64,000 bases of DNA from Eutypella sp. D-1 (taxonomy: Eukaryota; Ascomycota; Sordariomycetes; Xylariales; Diatrypaceae), in assembly GCA_023313575.1 (NCBI GenBank), contig JAJTTP010000003.1, positions 62,001 through 126,000 of the forward strand. Direction: 5' to 3'. The notes beneath the pieces were generated by a model. It was given only the letters and a program-made list of their open reading frames with translations. It did not search any database and was not told the DNA's origin. The translations under genes were made by a program, and so were the position numbers. Shown here piece after piece: positions 1 through 10,480 of this stretch. Position 1 is the stretch's first letter, and the number at the start of each line of letters is the position of its first letter.

Positions 1-2687
1 GTATGCACAGTATATAAGGGTCCATATGGAGACGATAGGTACATAGGTAGGCTCAGATGGACTTCCCCCCGCCGCCGCCGAGTAACAAACTCAGAGTTTG
101 TCAGGCAGTCTGGCAGTCAGGTCACTTCTGAGATGTGGGGAATCCATAGCGGGGCCATAAGACTAGCGCTACTAAAAGCGGGGGTTGGTGGGGTGTATGT
201 ACATGGCCCTATGGAGTAAAGTTATTTATTTCTTCACTATCTCAATATACCCGTGGACAGGAGGATGTTCGGATTTTGCATACTTACCCCCAAGTTGTAA
301 GCTTGTTCTCGTTAAGCACATGCCTTTTACATGTGAATTAAAATCAAATAAAATAATAATAAAAAAGAAGAAAAAAGAGCTATGGAAACACACACCCACA
401 CATGAAGCTAGCCCGACCTATTATGACAAGGCAAAGTTGTTGGCTACCTCCTAACTCACTAACCGAAGATAACATCTTTCTTTGTTATTGAAAAGCAAAA
501 AAGATTGAAAAAAAGGACTACTCGGTCCTTCTCACCATACGACATTCATTAAACTAACAACTGCTCTTTGCAGGATCAAGTAAGTCACCTGGAGAAACGC
601 AAGATTATGTTCTCGTGTTGGGCTCTTAGCTCCAACGAATAGGAGGAACGTGATGGCACCGGTTTTTTTCTTTCTTCCCGAATGGCTTCCTCTCTCGGTG
701 GGGGTCCAATGCTACGTTATCTACGTAAGTTAGACGCACAAGGTGGATGGGATTATTTCAACGATGGCATTCGAAGTGCTTGGATTTAAAAAAATCAAGG
801 GTTCTCTCTCTCGCTCTTCGATGATGTTGATGGTGGTCCTAAAGTCGCGACGCAGTGAGACGAGTTCTCAAATCTTCATTCTAGGTGCATGTCATACATA
901 GTTCAACAATTTTCACAAAATCTTCATTCCCCGCCCTCAAGAGCAACTCCCCATCTAGCTACATATAACCGTGTGCGCTCTTCGTAAAGCGTAAGGCGTA
1001 AATCATAAAGCGTTAAAGGGACTGGAGTAGTGTAGCAGCATGGGCCGGGGGGGAGGTTTGCCCTTTTCCTCGACAGAAAAATGTGGACTTATGATGTCAG
1101 TTAGATATGGGCTTTCCAGATTACCAGACCAGTACTAGTTGAATTCTTTTTTGTTAGTCGTCCCGGACTCGATACAGGTTACAGATGCAGCTCTCCGCAA
1201 TTATCCTTCTTGCCCCCTTCATTACTTCATCTTATTAATCGACCGCTTGAGGATGGGGATGAGATGGGACGGGATTACGATTCTTAACTTGACGGAATCG
1301 GGGGAGATCGGGGGATCGGGGCCTCCTCGATAGACAGGACAGGTGACAAGGCCCATAAGATAAATGGGCGCTTCGGGCGGCTTTCCCACCCGAGCTCTTT
1401 ACGGCCGCAGCCGTAGAACATCAGAACATTCAGACATTCTAGAGCTCCTGCTTTCTATTCTAGTCCAGTGGCCTTCGCCACACACATGCGGAGTCGCAGT
1501 ACAAAAAGAGCCCGCGCCATCGGATCGAGGCCCGCCATGTTGTCAAAAGTCACGGACACAAGAAATGGGTGAGTCGGCCCCCCCTGGAAACGGAAGTGGT
1601 AAGACCCGACTCGTCCATTTCTTATGTCCCCGACTTTTTGCCATCCCAGCATCTACCCGCACCTTGTGTCATAGTTCGCACTAAAAGGAGAAAGGGGGGA
1701 GGGGGGCGAAGGCGACGCGTGGGGTGTTCTCGGTATCCTTCGGCGTCGAACACCTACCCTTACCTACAAGAATTCAGAGATATTCGCCTTTAGAAATAAC
1801 AACGAGAACCAAGCAAAGTTGATCAACCGATCCGTCGAACTCCTGCCGCCCGAAAGCCCTTGCGGGCCGTGACGAGCACCCGCATGTGATCAGCAGCGGG
1901 GACCCGATAAGGGGGGCGCGTGGTCATGATTAACTTGAACGGGCTTTTGCTATTGCTACGTGTGTAAAGTTGTATCATAAGCCAGGACATAACAAATCAT
2001 TAATTAGCCATTCGCCACCCAGGCGAGAAGAAAGGATGACGATGCGGCTGTTGCCGAATTCCTCTAGATACATAGCTAACAGTACTTTAGTGTTGGCAAT
2101 GTGGCTATGTCCTCTGGGTTCTTTGATGCCGCCTTCTGAGGCCCCTGTAGGGGAACCCTTCTGAAACCGCAATTGCATCAGCGTCTCCCATAAATCGCCT
2201 CGTAATACTTAACCCCGTGATTGCCCAGTGCCCCCAGCCCGCAGGGGAAAGCGATCACCGTTTTCAGTCTAAGCCGTGTGTAATATTGTATATATCTAGT
2301 ACTCGTGCTACAGACCCAGAACAGGATGGACAGAACCTTAGTTAACTGTGGGGTTTGGTGTTAGTGTAACGACATCTCAAGTCGTCGATTATGAACGTGA
2401 AATGCCTTGAATAGAGAACGTAGTCAGTACGGCTCCGTGTACCATACTTAGGTAGTTCGGAATCGCAGTGAGCATTAGAGTTAGCGCGACCCGTCGCCGC
2501 GGTATGGTAAGAAAATCGTGTATTTACGCTTTACTACTATACTACCTATGCGCATATATACCCAATATTCGTCATCCCCTCCTGTTAAGCAGCCGTAGGC
2601 GCCGCATCGCATTGTGGAGTAGCACCAGAACACACTTGAGAACTTGCTTATATCTCCATCACGAGGGGCTATGGCATTCATGATTAG
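1..2687. other. Intergenic, no gene supported
   Basis: No open frame here has recognisable protein similarity, coding-like codon use or credible splice sites; the longest frames are about 60-106 codons on both strands and overlap each other. Base composition is mixed rather than RIP-like. No tRNA or 5S pattern was seen. It lies beyond the 3' end of the TBC gene and may contain part of a gene outside the window. Confidence 0.5.
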
Positions 2688-5215
2688 TTAGCTCTTCGAC
2701 TTCCCGAGGGGTTCCATCCCAAACATGTTGCCGGGGAGCGGCGCTGTCGGCATTGGTCGCCGCCCGCGGGTCGCGTCCCCCTCCTCCTCGTCCTCCTCGT
2801 CGAGCGGCACCTCGCCAAACAAGAACGCCGTGCGCTCACGGTTAGCGTTCGCCGACGGCCTCTTGCGGTGTGGGTTTGCGGGCGACCTCGCCGCCGCCGC
2901 CGCCGCTGCGGACATCTGCTGTTGAGAAGAAGAAGCAGATTCGTCAGGCTCTAGCATCCAGGAGAAGGAGGACTGCGCGAGCGTCGACCGTGTCGGGATC
3001 GGCGCATGAGGCCGCTGGAGCGACTGCATCGGCGCCACGATACCGGACCCCAGCGGGTCGGCGTCCGTCGTTGCCGGATCAGCTTGTGGAGAGTTGCCAG
3101 GGCTAACGGCATCTTGTGCAGGTGACGGCGCGGAGGGGCTTTCGGCGACTTTCGTCCTGTCGAGATTTAGAGCCGCGACTGCGTCGGTCAGAGGTGTAGT
3201 AGAAGAGGCTGTGATCTCGTGTTCTGCCGTCTGTGCGTGCAAGGGCGGTGTCTGCTCCTCTGGTAGTGCCATTGTAGAGTCCTCCAGATACACCCTCACA
3301 AACTGTATCTTGGCCACAGAGACCTCTAGTTCCTCCCTGTGCTTCTCCTTATCATCGATAGGAGACTTGGCCAGCGTTTTGAGGTTATCGACGGTTTCGT
3401 CGAGCATGAGTGCCAGCTGCTTGTTTCTCTTCTCCATCGCAGCGAGGCCTCTCATTGCTGTGCTAGACCTCGGGTCGGAGTACACATCTTTGTTTGCCTT
3501 TATATTGCTCCTAGCTTCTGAGACATTGCGGCGTATTTCCACCATGGCATCGCGGACGGCTTGGTTGATGCCGAGCCTCTCGCCGCGTTCGATCACGCCC
3601 TTAGCGGCGCCCTGGAAAATGGCTTCGACGCCCCCTTGCTGTTGAATAAACCGCGCAGGGGAAAGAGGTGATCTCGTGCCAGCAGCCTTACGACGCAGGC
3701 TTGAGTTCCATGTCCTAGGCGTTGTCGATCTCGAGCTATCTTCTCCAGAAGTAGGCGGCTTCCCCGTATACTTCGCCGTGAGCGTGTATCCCCCATTTGC
3801 ATCCAGGTGATCTCGAAGATAGAGAGCGTCACCAACGAAAGTATGTGGGCCGTATGGTGGCTGCGGCGGCGGGTACTTGAGCAATAGTTGAAGCGCGACC
3901 GAATAATCGGCCTCAAGAACTTCGGGATATTAGCTGCATATGCCTTATGCGATCAACGAATTATGACTCACGATCCCATCGTATCCTGATAAGCATTGCG
4001 GTACATATAAGATCTATGAGTCGCAAAGTTGGGTCCAGAGCAAATAGGGTATCCCAAAGGATAAGTACTTGATCGAACGGAAACTCGCGACTGAACAGGA
4101 GGCGGATCCATCGGCTACAACATCATTGTCAGCTTCCCTCACCTTGAACAGAAGCCAAACCTACATCAGAAATATTTGTGGTAGCACTTCGATGTTCTTG
4201 AGATGCTCTGAGAGTTCGGGGTCTACTTGGTGCAAGCACACTTCGTGGATATGCTGACTTTTCTCAACGATGGATGAAGTTTGGGAAAGCTGGCCTGGAG
4301 TAGAAGTCTGGTCTGGAGTAGAGGTAGATAATGAATCCTTTGGAGTTGGCGCCACCTCGCTCACCTCATAGAAGCCTTTTGCGTGATCCATTAGCCTGGA
4401 AAATAACGCAAAAGCATCATGCTCTATGAAGGACGCATCGAGCATTTCTACCATCGCTAAGTCGGCGGTGGAATCAGATGCAGCATCCACTGGGTTGATG
4501 GCATCCTGATTAACGACGTAGACTATGGGCGCCAGAAGTTCATGCATACCCTGGCGGTAGCCACCTACGTCGGGATTGAGTTTGCAGTAGATGAAGAGAA
4601 CATCGAGAATTAAAGTCTGAACATGCGGTTCATGATAGAAGGGCACTTCGGGCAGACGCTGAACATCCTGCAGTATCTCTGCCCGAAGGACTTCGTCCCG
4701 GCGAACGGTATTCCATGGAGACTGCTTCTGATGAATACGAAGAACAAGATTGAACTTGGAATTGAATGCCACTTACATCGGGGTCATCTGCTAAGGGGTC
4801 AGACGATGCGGCGGTGAGATACTCCGGATGGTTGACATATTTCAGGAAATGTTCTCTCAAGGGAGAGTAAGTACTGCGTGACTCAAGTAGGGAGTGCTTC
4901 CATATTCCTGCATCCGTTTCCTGGCCTAACAGGAACATCTTTTCGAACAGTAAGTAACCATACCAAGTAAAAAAGGGGGTGTAAGTCGACAGGGCATTCA
5001 TGACGTAGATGCACACCTTCCAGCATATAGATCTGCATCCCGAAATGCAAGGACTTGCTTCCCCGTTATCCTTGACAGCTCTCCGGAGGTCTAGGAGGCT
5101 TGAGCTATGGTTCAAAGTTTCTTGCCATCGTGCTCTTGAATTTCGTTGTTGGTTAACTGAATTCTGCAAGTAATTGTCTCCGGCGCACTCACGTTGATTC
5201 AAGTAGTGACCGCAT
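2688..5215 (-). CDS. TBC-domain Rab GTPase-activating protein, TBC1D5-like
   Basis: Predicted Rab-GAP of 744 residues built from six exons (5215-5193, 5134-5017, 4938-4777, 4721-4165, 4114-3972, 3919-2688). Seen: the arginine-finger motif IxxDxxR (ILQDVQR, Arg123) and the glutamine-finger motif YRQGM (Gln158), followed by the RWIRLLFSREFPFDQ segment and an L-KYPPP segment that closes the domain. The long C-terminal half is Ser/Pro/Ala-rich and probably disordered. Known: TBC1D5 proteins act on Rab7 with retromer at endosomes; the spacing HELLAPIVYVV after the Gln finger is typical of that subfamily. The start is the ATG at 5215 because MRSLLEST joins in frame to ARWQETL. Three of the five introns appear to end in AAG rather than YAG, and the intron 4939-5016 (78 bp) is open and in frame, so it could be retained. 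It is divergent from the gene at 6078. Confidence 0.85.
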
Positions 5216-6077
5216 CCTGGAAGGGACACTGTAATCATATGGGTTTCCAGAAAGACTTGATGCTAGGGCAGTAGAAATATAAAAATAGCTAATGGGAATT
5301 AGACAAACATTAAACTAAGCATTGGCTACATCTATCATATCTTGGACAGAGGAATGGGTTCGGAGAAGTAATGAAACAAAGCTGCGGATGGATGTAGTTG
5401 TAGTCGAGCAGCTTAGCTTAGATACTGAATACATGTAAGGCGAGTTGTATGAGAGGCTGATGAGGTAACTATTAGTGCAAGGGACCAAAGCGGCAGAGCG
5501 GATATGGCCTTGGCCCCAGCAGCCCCGCAATTTAGGCCTAGCCAGCCTGGCAACTCGTGCCATGGCCTATAGGTGGCCCCCGTACAACTTTAACCTTAAG
5601 TAACAAGTCGAAGGACCCCTGTTGCGGATCAATAGTGGCTGTTCGATAAATTCCGACCTGTCGGGTTGGATAGATGGTTTCTCAAGGTCCAGCAACTACA
5701 GCCCTGGAGGTAACTACCTAGGTACAAACTAACACCTGCATACCAAAGTACCACCTGGCAAGGTTACTTACATAACGTTGATCCTCCCGAGATCCCGCCC
5801 GTCCTTTATTATCACACTGCAATACAATACGTTTGAAACCTAAGAACGATAACCTTTATACTCACCTGGGCAGTCATTAACCATCTCCTTGTTTTTCCAA
5901 TTTCTTCATGAAGTAAATAGCTGTCACCCGTAGTAGACTTTAATTATACCTAAGTACTTATATACTTCCCGAAACGGTTTTGAACTATTTCTATTCATGC
6001 ATGAGATTACCTACCTCGCCAATATTCTGCAGCATACGATCTGATCAGACAGCTTCAGACAGTCCAGGCCATCTGCC
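5216..6077. promoter_or_regulatory. Divergent intergenic promoter region
   Basis: This 862-bp interval separates the TBC gene (minus) from the DFGDF-motif gene (plus) and must hold both promoters. It contains TACCTA/CCTAGGTA-type words (for example near 5715) and AT-rich stretches near 5935-5975, but no single element that I can assign with confidence. Small frames inside it look random. Confidence 0.5.
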
Positions 6078-8021
6078 ATGTCTGCCGACCTCTTTGCTGA
6101 GTTTGAGCCATTCTCGAAGCCTACTCAACGGCAATCCCAGCAATCACAGTCATCCGATAAGCCCGGTGCAGGCCTACCACTGCAGCCAACTTCTTCACCG
6201 ACTCCTTTCACGCCTAACCAGATCTCATTCGGGGCTGGGGCTCCTTTGAGTCAACCTAACATCTCCCAGAATAATCAATGGTTTAGTTACCAACAGCCCT
6301 CGAGTGCAGTAGGTTGGACTGCATCGTCCAATTTCAACGCATCCCATACTTCTCAACCAAAGGTTGATGAGGATGACGATGATGATGCATGGGGGGATTT
6401 CGAAGTTGCGTCACCTGAGCCACAGCCAATTGCGCCAGCATTCCCCCAATTGAACACATTTGGAACCAAACCTAACATATTACCCACCGGACAAAATCCA
6501 GCTTTACAGAGGACAAGAATCACAAGGGCTTCGACTCTTGATCTTCTTTCAAATAATCTCGTTGATGCGCCCGACTCATTTACGTTAGGGGAGGAATCCA
6601 AGAAACCTTCATGGCCGGCAGCACCGCGGCACCACGTGCCAGACCGGCCGCCACAAGCCGGTCTAACGAAGCCAAGGGCAGCCACTGCAGGCGCTGAGCT
6701 GCTTTTTGATGCCGATGATTTTGACGCCGGGAAAGCAGACGATGACGATGATTTCGGGGACTTTGAGACTGTCCAGGAAACGCCTACCTTTCAGTCGCAA
6801 ACTCGCCCTTCTCAGCCCACAGCCACAATTCAGAAGGCATCGGATTTGCTATCAGGCCTGAATCTTACAGAGCCCGCCTCTCCCTACCCACAAGCACCGA
6901 AGTCGCCATCTTTTTACGACCGGAATCCTTTCCCTGGCCTTGCAGTTACCACACCACCTCAGACGACGGGAAAAGCATCTCGTGAGAAGACAAAGGAAAG
7001 CCCAATAACTGCCTGGCCGTCGTTTGCTAATAAGTCACCCGTTGACAATGTTCTTGACGAGGACTGGGGTAGTATTGAGGACCTGCCTGCCCGGAAAAAG
7101 GAACAGGCGCCTAAGCCAATCGGCGGCCAAGTCGTTAACCCGGCTATAAGATCGTTCGCCAAACCGATAGTTAAGCCAGCGAAGAAACTAGCTGAGTCCG
7201 ACTGGGACTGGGATCCAGTTGAGCCGCCCAAGACTAAACCAAAGAAACCAGCTGCATCTCATAAGTCAACCCCGTCAAATAGTATAGAATCATCGTCGTG
7301 GGACTGGGATCCAGTTGATACAAAGCCAGAGGCGAGTACGGAGGTAGAAGCAACAAAGGATGCCTTGCCACCCACCAATGTGCCCCCACCGTCCATCTTG
7401 TTATCTATATTCCCTGAACTGTTCGACACGGCAAACCAGAAACTTTATCAGCCGGTCAGCGGCCAGTCATTCTCCGTGAAGAAGCGCATACTGTCTGATC
7501 CTAAGACAGTCGATTTTCTCCGAGGCTACCTCGCCCTGGCCACGGTCCTGGCGCGCATTGTCGCCGGGCGGAAGCTCAGGTGGCACCGGGACAAGTTCCT
7601 CTCCCAGAAGATGTCCATCTCCGCCGCGGGGAGCAAGGGCATGAAGCTAGCCACCGTCGACAAAGCCCAGACCGCCCGCGAGGACCGCGAGGCGGCTGAC
7701 GTCGTATCCACATGGAACGAGCAGGTCGGCCGCCTACGATCGGCAGTAGCGGCCGCCAACACGTCCTTGCAGGACAACACCGCCGCCGGCGGACATCTGA
7801 AGATCCCCGAGATCAAGGATACTATGCAAGTCCAGACCGCCAAGGCGGTGCCGACCGCCCCAAAACCTTGCCTCATCTGTGGACTTAAGAGGGATGAGAG
7901 GCTCGCCAAGGTTGATGTCGACGTGGAGGACAGCTTCGGCGAGTGGTGGGTCGACCACTGGGGCCATACTGCCTGCCGCAGATTCTGGCTGCAGCACGAG
8001 GCGGTACTACGGCAGCGATAA
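6078..8021 (+). CDS. Disordered protein with DFGDF/WGDF acidic motifs and C-terminal zinc-like domain
   Basis: A single open frame of 647 residues. The first two thirds are low complexity (Pro, Ser, Gln, Lys) and carry acidic-aromatic motifs: DDDDAWGDFE near residues 98-107, DDDDDFGDFE near 219-228, a DWGSIED near 330 and two DWDWDPV repeats near 375 and 408. Such DFGxF/WGDF motifs are known ligands of the gamma-adaptin/GGA ear domains in clathrin accessory proteins. The last 200 residues are conserved-looking: LLSIFPELFDTA, a basic helix region, then Cys598-x2-Cys601 and His630-x2-Cys633 in HWGHTACRRFW, which suggests a small zinc-binding fold. From memory, orthologues in related fungi are often labelled 'serine/threonine-protein kinase ppk6', but no kinase motifs are visible. 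Role in TGN/endosome clathrin traffic is inference. No introns needed. Confidence 0.8.
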   Translation: MSADLFAEFEPFSKPTQRQSQQSQSSDKPGAGLPLQPTSSPTPFTPNQISFGAGAPLSQPNISQNNQWFSYQQPSSAVGWTASSNFNASHTSQPKVDEDDDDDAWGDFEVASPEPQPIAPAFPQLNTFGTKPNILPTGQNPALQRTRITRASTLDLLSNNLVDAPDSFTLGEESKKPSWPAAPRHHVPDRPPQAGLTKPRAATAGAELLFDADDFDAGKADDDDDFGDFETVQETPTFQSQTRPSQPTATIQKASDLLSGLNLTEPASPYPQAPKSPSFYDRNPFPGLAVTTPPQTTGKASREKTKESPITAWPSFANKSPVDNVLDEDWGSIEDLPARKKEQAPKPIGGQVVNPAIRSFAKPIVKPAKKLAESDWDWDPVEPPKTKPKKPAASHKSTPSNSIESSSWDWDPVDTKPEASTEVEATKDALPPTNVPPPSILLSIFPELFDTANQKLYQPVSGQSFSVKKRILSDPKTVDFLRGYLALATVLARIVAGRKLRWHRDKFLSQKMSISAAGSKGMKLATVDKAQTAREDREAADVVSTWNEQVGRLRSAVAAANTSLQDNTAAGGHLKIPEIKDTMQVQTAKAVPTAPKPCLICGLKRDERLAKVDVDVEDSFGEWWVDHWGHTACRRFWLQHEAVLRQR

Positions 8022-10480
8022 CACTCCAGGGGAGTCTTAAGATGGCGTTATATCACCGTGACTCTCGAGTCCCGCACAACGGCTTCTTCCTCCCTAAATT
8101 CGACTTCGGCTGTGAGATCCTCACAACCGCGTCCCGTCCCGTCCTCCTGCTGGGTGGGACTCGATAGTTGCCGAACCGATTCGCCCGGCGTGAGTCGTTT
8201 CGGCTAGTCACTGGCCCAATATTGGATATACCACGTTGGGGGCCGGGACATAAGACGTATAAGAATACTATCTATGGTTATTTAGTGGTAAGGCCCGGGA
8301 AATGTACAGGCGGCATGTTGACCCTCTCCAGCTTAGGAATACCTTCCAGATCTTGCACATTGTACATTGTTAGAAGAATCATGCACCTCGCAGCAGGCCT
8401 GGGTAGAGAATCTTGGATAAGTTTGGTCTGGGTATACCTTCCCACTCATCATTATGGATACTATGTAGATTGCCGATGCCAATAGTTTCTCGGAAGACTT
8501 AGGTGTTTCTTAGACGGGGATTTCGACGACTGTAATTCGAACCACGCTGGATACTGCAGTCTTTGCTAGTTAGGTGTCCTATACAAGCCAGCCCACGACT
8601 TCTCGGGTCGGGTTTTGTAAACCGGGTCACATGTCTGTTGGCTATTCGTCGCCTGTCAATGCAAGTAATGCAGTCCATGCTACTACAACCCTCTTGAATG
8701 CCGAAAAGTCTCTATGCATTATTTTGTTTCCCGTTAATATTCGACCATCCTGGTTGGGCCAACACAGTTGCAAGCCGTGCGAGCTCTCCCTTTCGTTCTG
8801 CAACATCCTGGTCCCTTTCCTGTTCCCTCATTAGATAGACGCGCACAGTCGCATCGGGTGAGAAACCACGGCTCCGATCCCTCCAGGTAATTGCTCCGTG
8901 GTCTACGAAGCGAACCACGGCGCACATCGGGACTTTACGGGAATATACACAGTCATTCGACGTGGCCATCGATTATTTCACCTTGTATGATCAAAGAATG
9001 TCTGGTGTCTGGATGTCAGTTTTAGGCTCCTTCTTGCGCCACTTTCAACGGTAGTAGATAATCCCCCCTATTCATGGGAGTCCATGGACTATATACTTCG
9101 CCATTTTACATGGGTAGATATAACATTTTGCACAAAGTGGTTAAATATCCATTTCTAGAGACGAGGCCACCCCTATGCCCCGATTGGGAGCCAGTATAGT
9201 GACGTAGGCACTAGGTAGTAGGTAACAACCATATGTAAACAAGGAAGTACTCAGCCTCATGTGAATTAAGCAAGCCCTCCTTTTGAAGACTGGATTTCAG
9301 AGCCCGAGGACTCAACTTAAAAGGCGAACTTGACCTGTCGCTTTGGATTCCATGCCAGCGATTTGACCTCTTATCGGTGTATAAAGTTTGGCTGAGCCAA
9401 CTAAATAGCAGAATGGCAAGTACGAGGCCTGGGAATGACATCCTCAAACCCAGGTGTGGACAGTTCTATATACGTGGGTTATGTACTTCGTACAAGCATG
9501 TATTCAAGAGGTTGATAACAGACGAAACAGTGGGCCGGGTCTGAAAAGGGCGCTAGCTAGCCATCAGGTAACGCAAGAACATTCTATTTGTTGGCTTGGA
9601 CGTTCCTACCTGGAATGCAACCCCAGCTGAAGCAGTGCCCACTATGTAACTAACTGTGTGTCCACCTTGCCCGGCAGCATGTACGTTACGATTTGACCTG
9701 CAGGTGTTTATTTGCAATCCACATATATATGAAAGCATAGGTATGAATGATGTGCTTCCGTTTTCCATGCGCACGGCTTCTACCCTACTTAAGCCTACTT
9801 GCAATCTGACTGCATGAACATATCAAGAGAAAATACAGTGATGTTCGCAGGGCTTTTGTGTGGGGTATGTACCTACCTACAGATAGGTACATATGGGCAT
9901 ATAAACACCTACCTAATTCAGGCAGCCGCAGTCTGTAGGCTTCTGCTACAGTGGTTACCTAAGTACCTAGGTACTCATTAGTGTCAACAAAGCCGTAGTA
10001 CCTTCCTTACTCCCCCTCTTATCATCAATAGATGCTTCGTCATCGTCATCGTGGAAGGTCCGCGCGGAAGATATCGATATCGATAGAAAGCGACTCCGGA
10101 TTGCGCAATGAACCATTTAAGTCGAAACTGCCCTAGATGATTCCTAAACTAACGCATACCACTGCCTAAGCTTCGCCCACAGCGATTCCTTATAAGTGAG
10201 AAATAATTCCACAGTATTTAGCTGAGTTATACCCTAGAGCTCTAACATTCGAGTATCTATATATGAGTACCTAAGTATCTAGGTAGGTACCTGTCCTAGG
10301 CTGTTACTGCTTCCTATAAAGTAAATATAAGGAAAGTACAACCCAGCAATTTCATGATGGTTTTGATTTGTTTGGTGCGGGAGATAGTGTGTCATAGGCG
10401 TACCTACTCAGATATCTATACATACGTGTAGGCAGGAGTGATTGAACAACGCCAACAAGCGTACCAGGTAAGGGTACCTA
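8022..10480. other. Intergenic, mostly featureless
   Basis: Follows the 3' end of the gene at 6078. It has many short AT-rich stretches and repeated TACCTA/TAGGTA words, dense at 9868-9980 and 10250-10300. One 85-codon frame on the minus strand at 8712-8969 is listed separately; otherwise no gene is supported. Confidence 0.5.
8712..8969 (-). CDS. Possible small hypothetical ORF or gene relic
   Basis: An 85-codon frame beginning MATSNDCVYSRKV with an acceptable fungal start context (ATG followed by GCC). The middle part (ITWRDRSRGFSPDATVRV, then a charged Arg/Glu/Asp-rich helix-like stretch) reads more like protein than the neighbouring frames. I do not recognise a family. It overlaps a plus-strand frame of equal length, and the flanks show no clear introns, so it may be chance or the remains of a lost gene. 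Confidence 0.2.
   Translation of the reverse strand: MATSNDCVYSRKVPMCAVVRFVDHGAITWRDRSRGFSPDATVRVYLMREQERDQDVAERKGELARLATVLAQPGWSNINGKQNNA

Noticed and set aside
1364..1684. 106-codon frame in the first intergenic region
   Set aside because: Overlapped by frames on both strands, no recognised motif, no coding-like composition.
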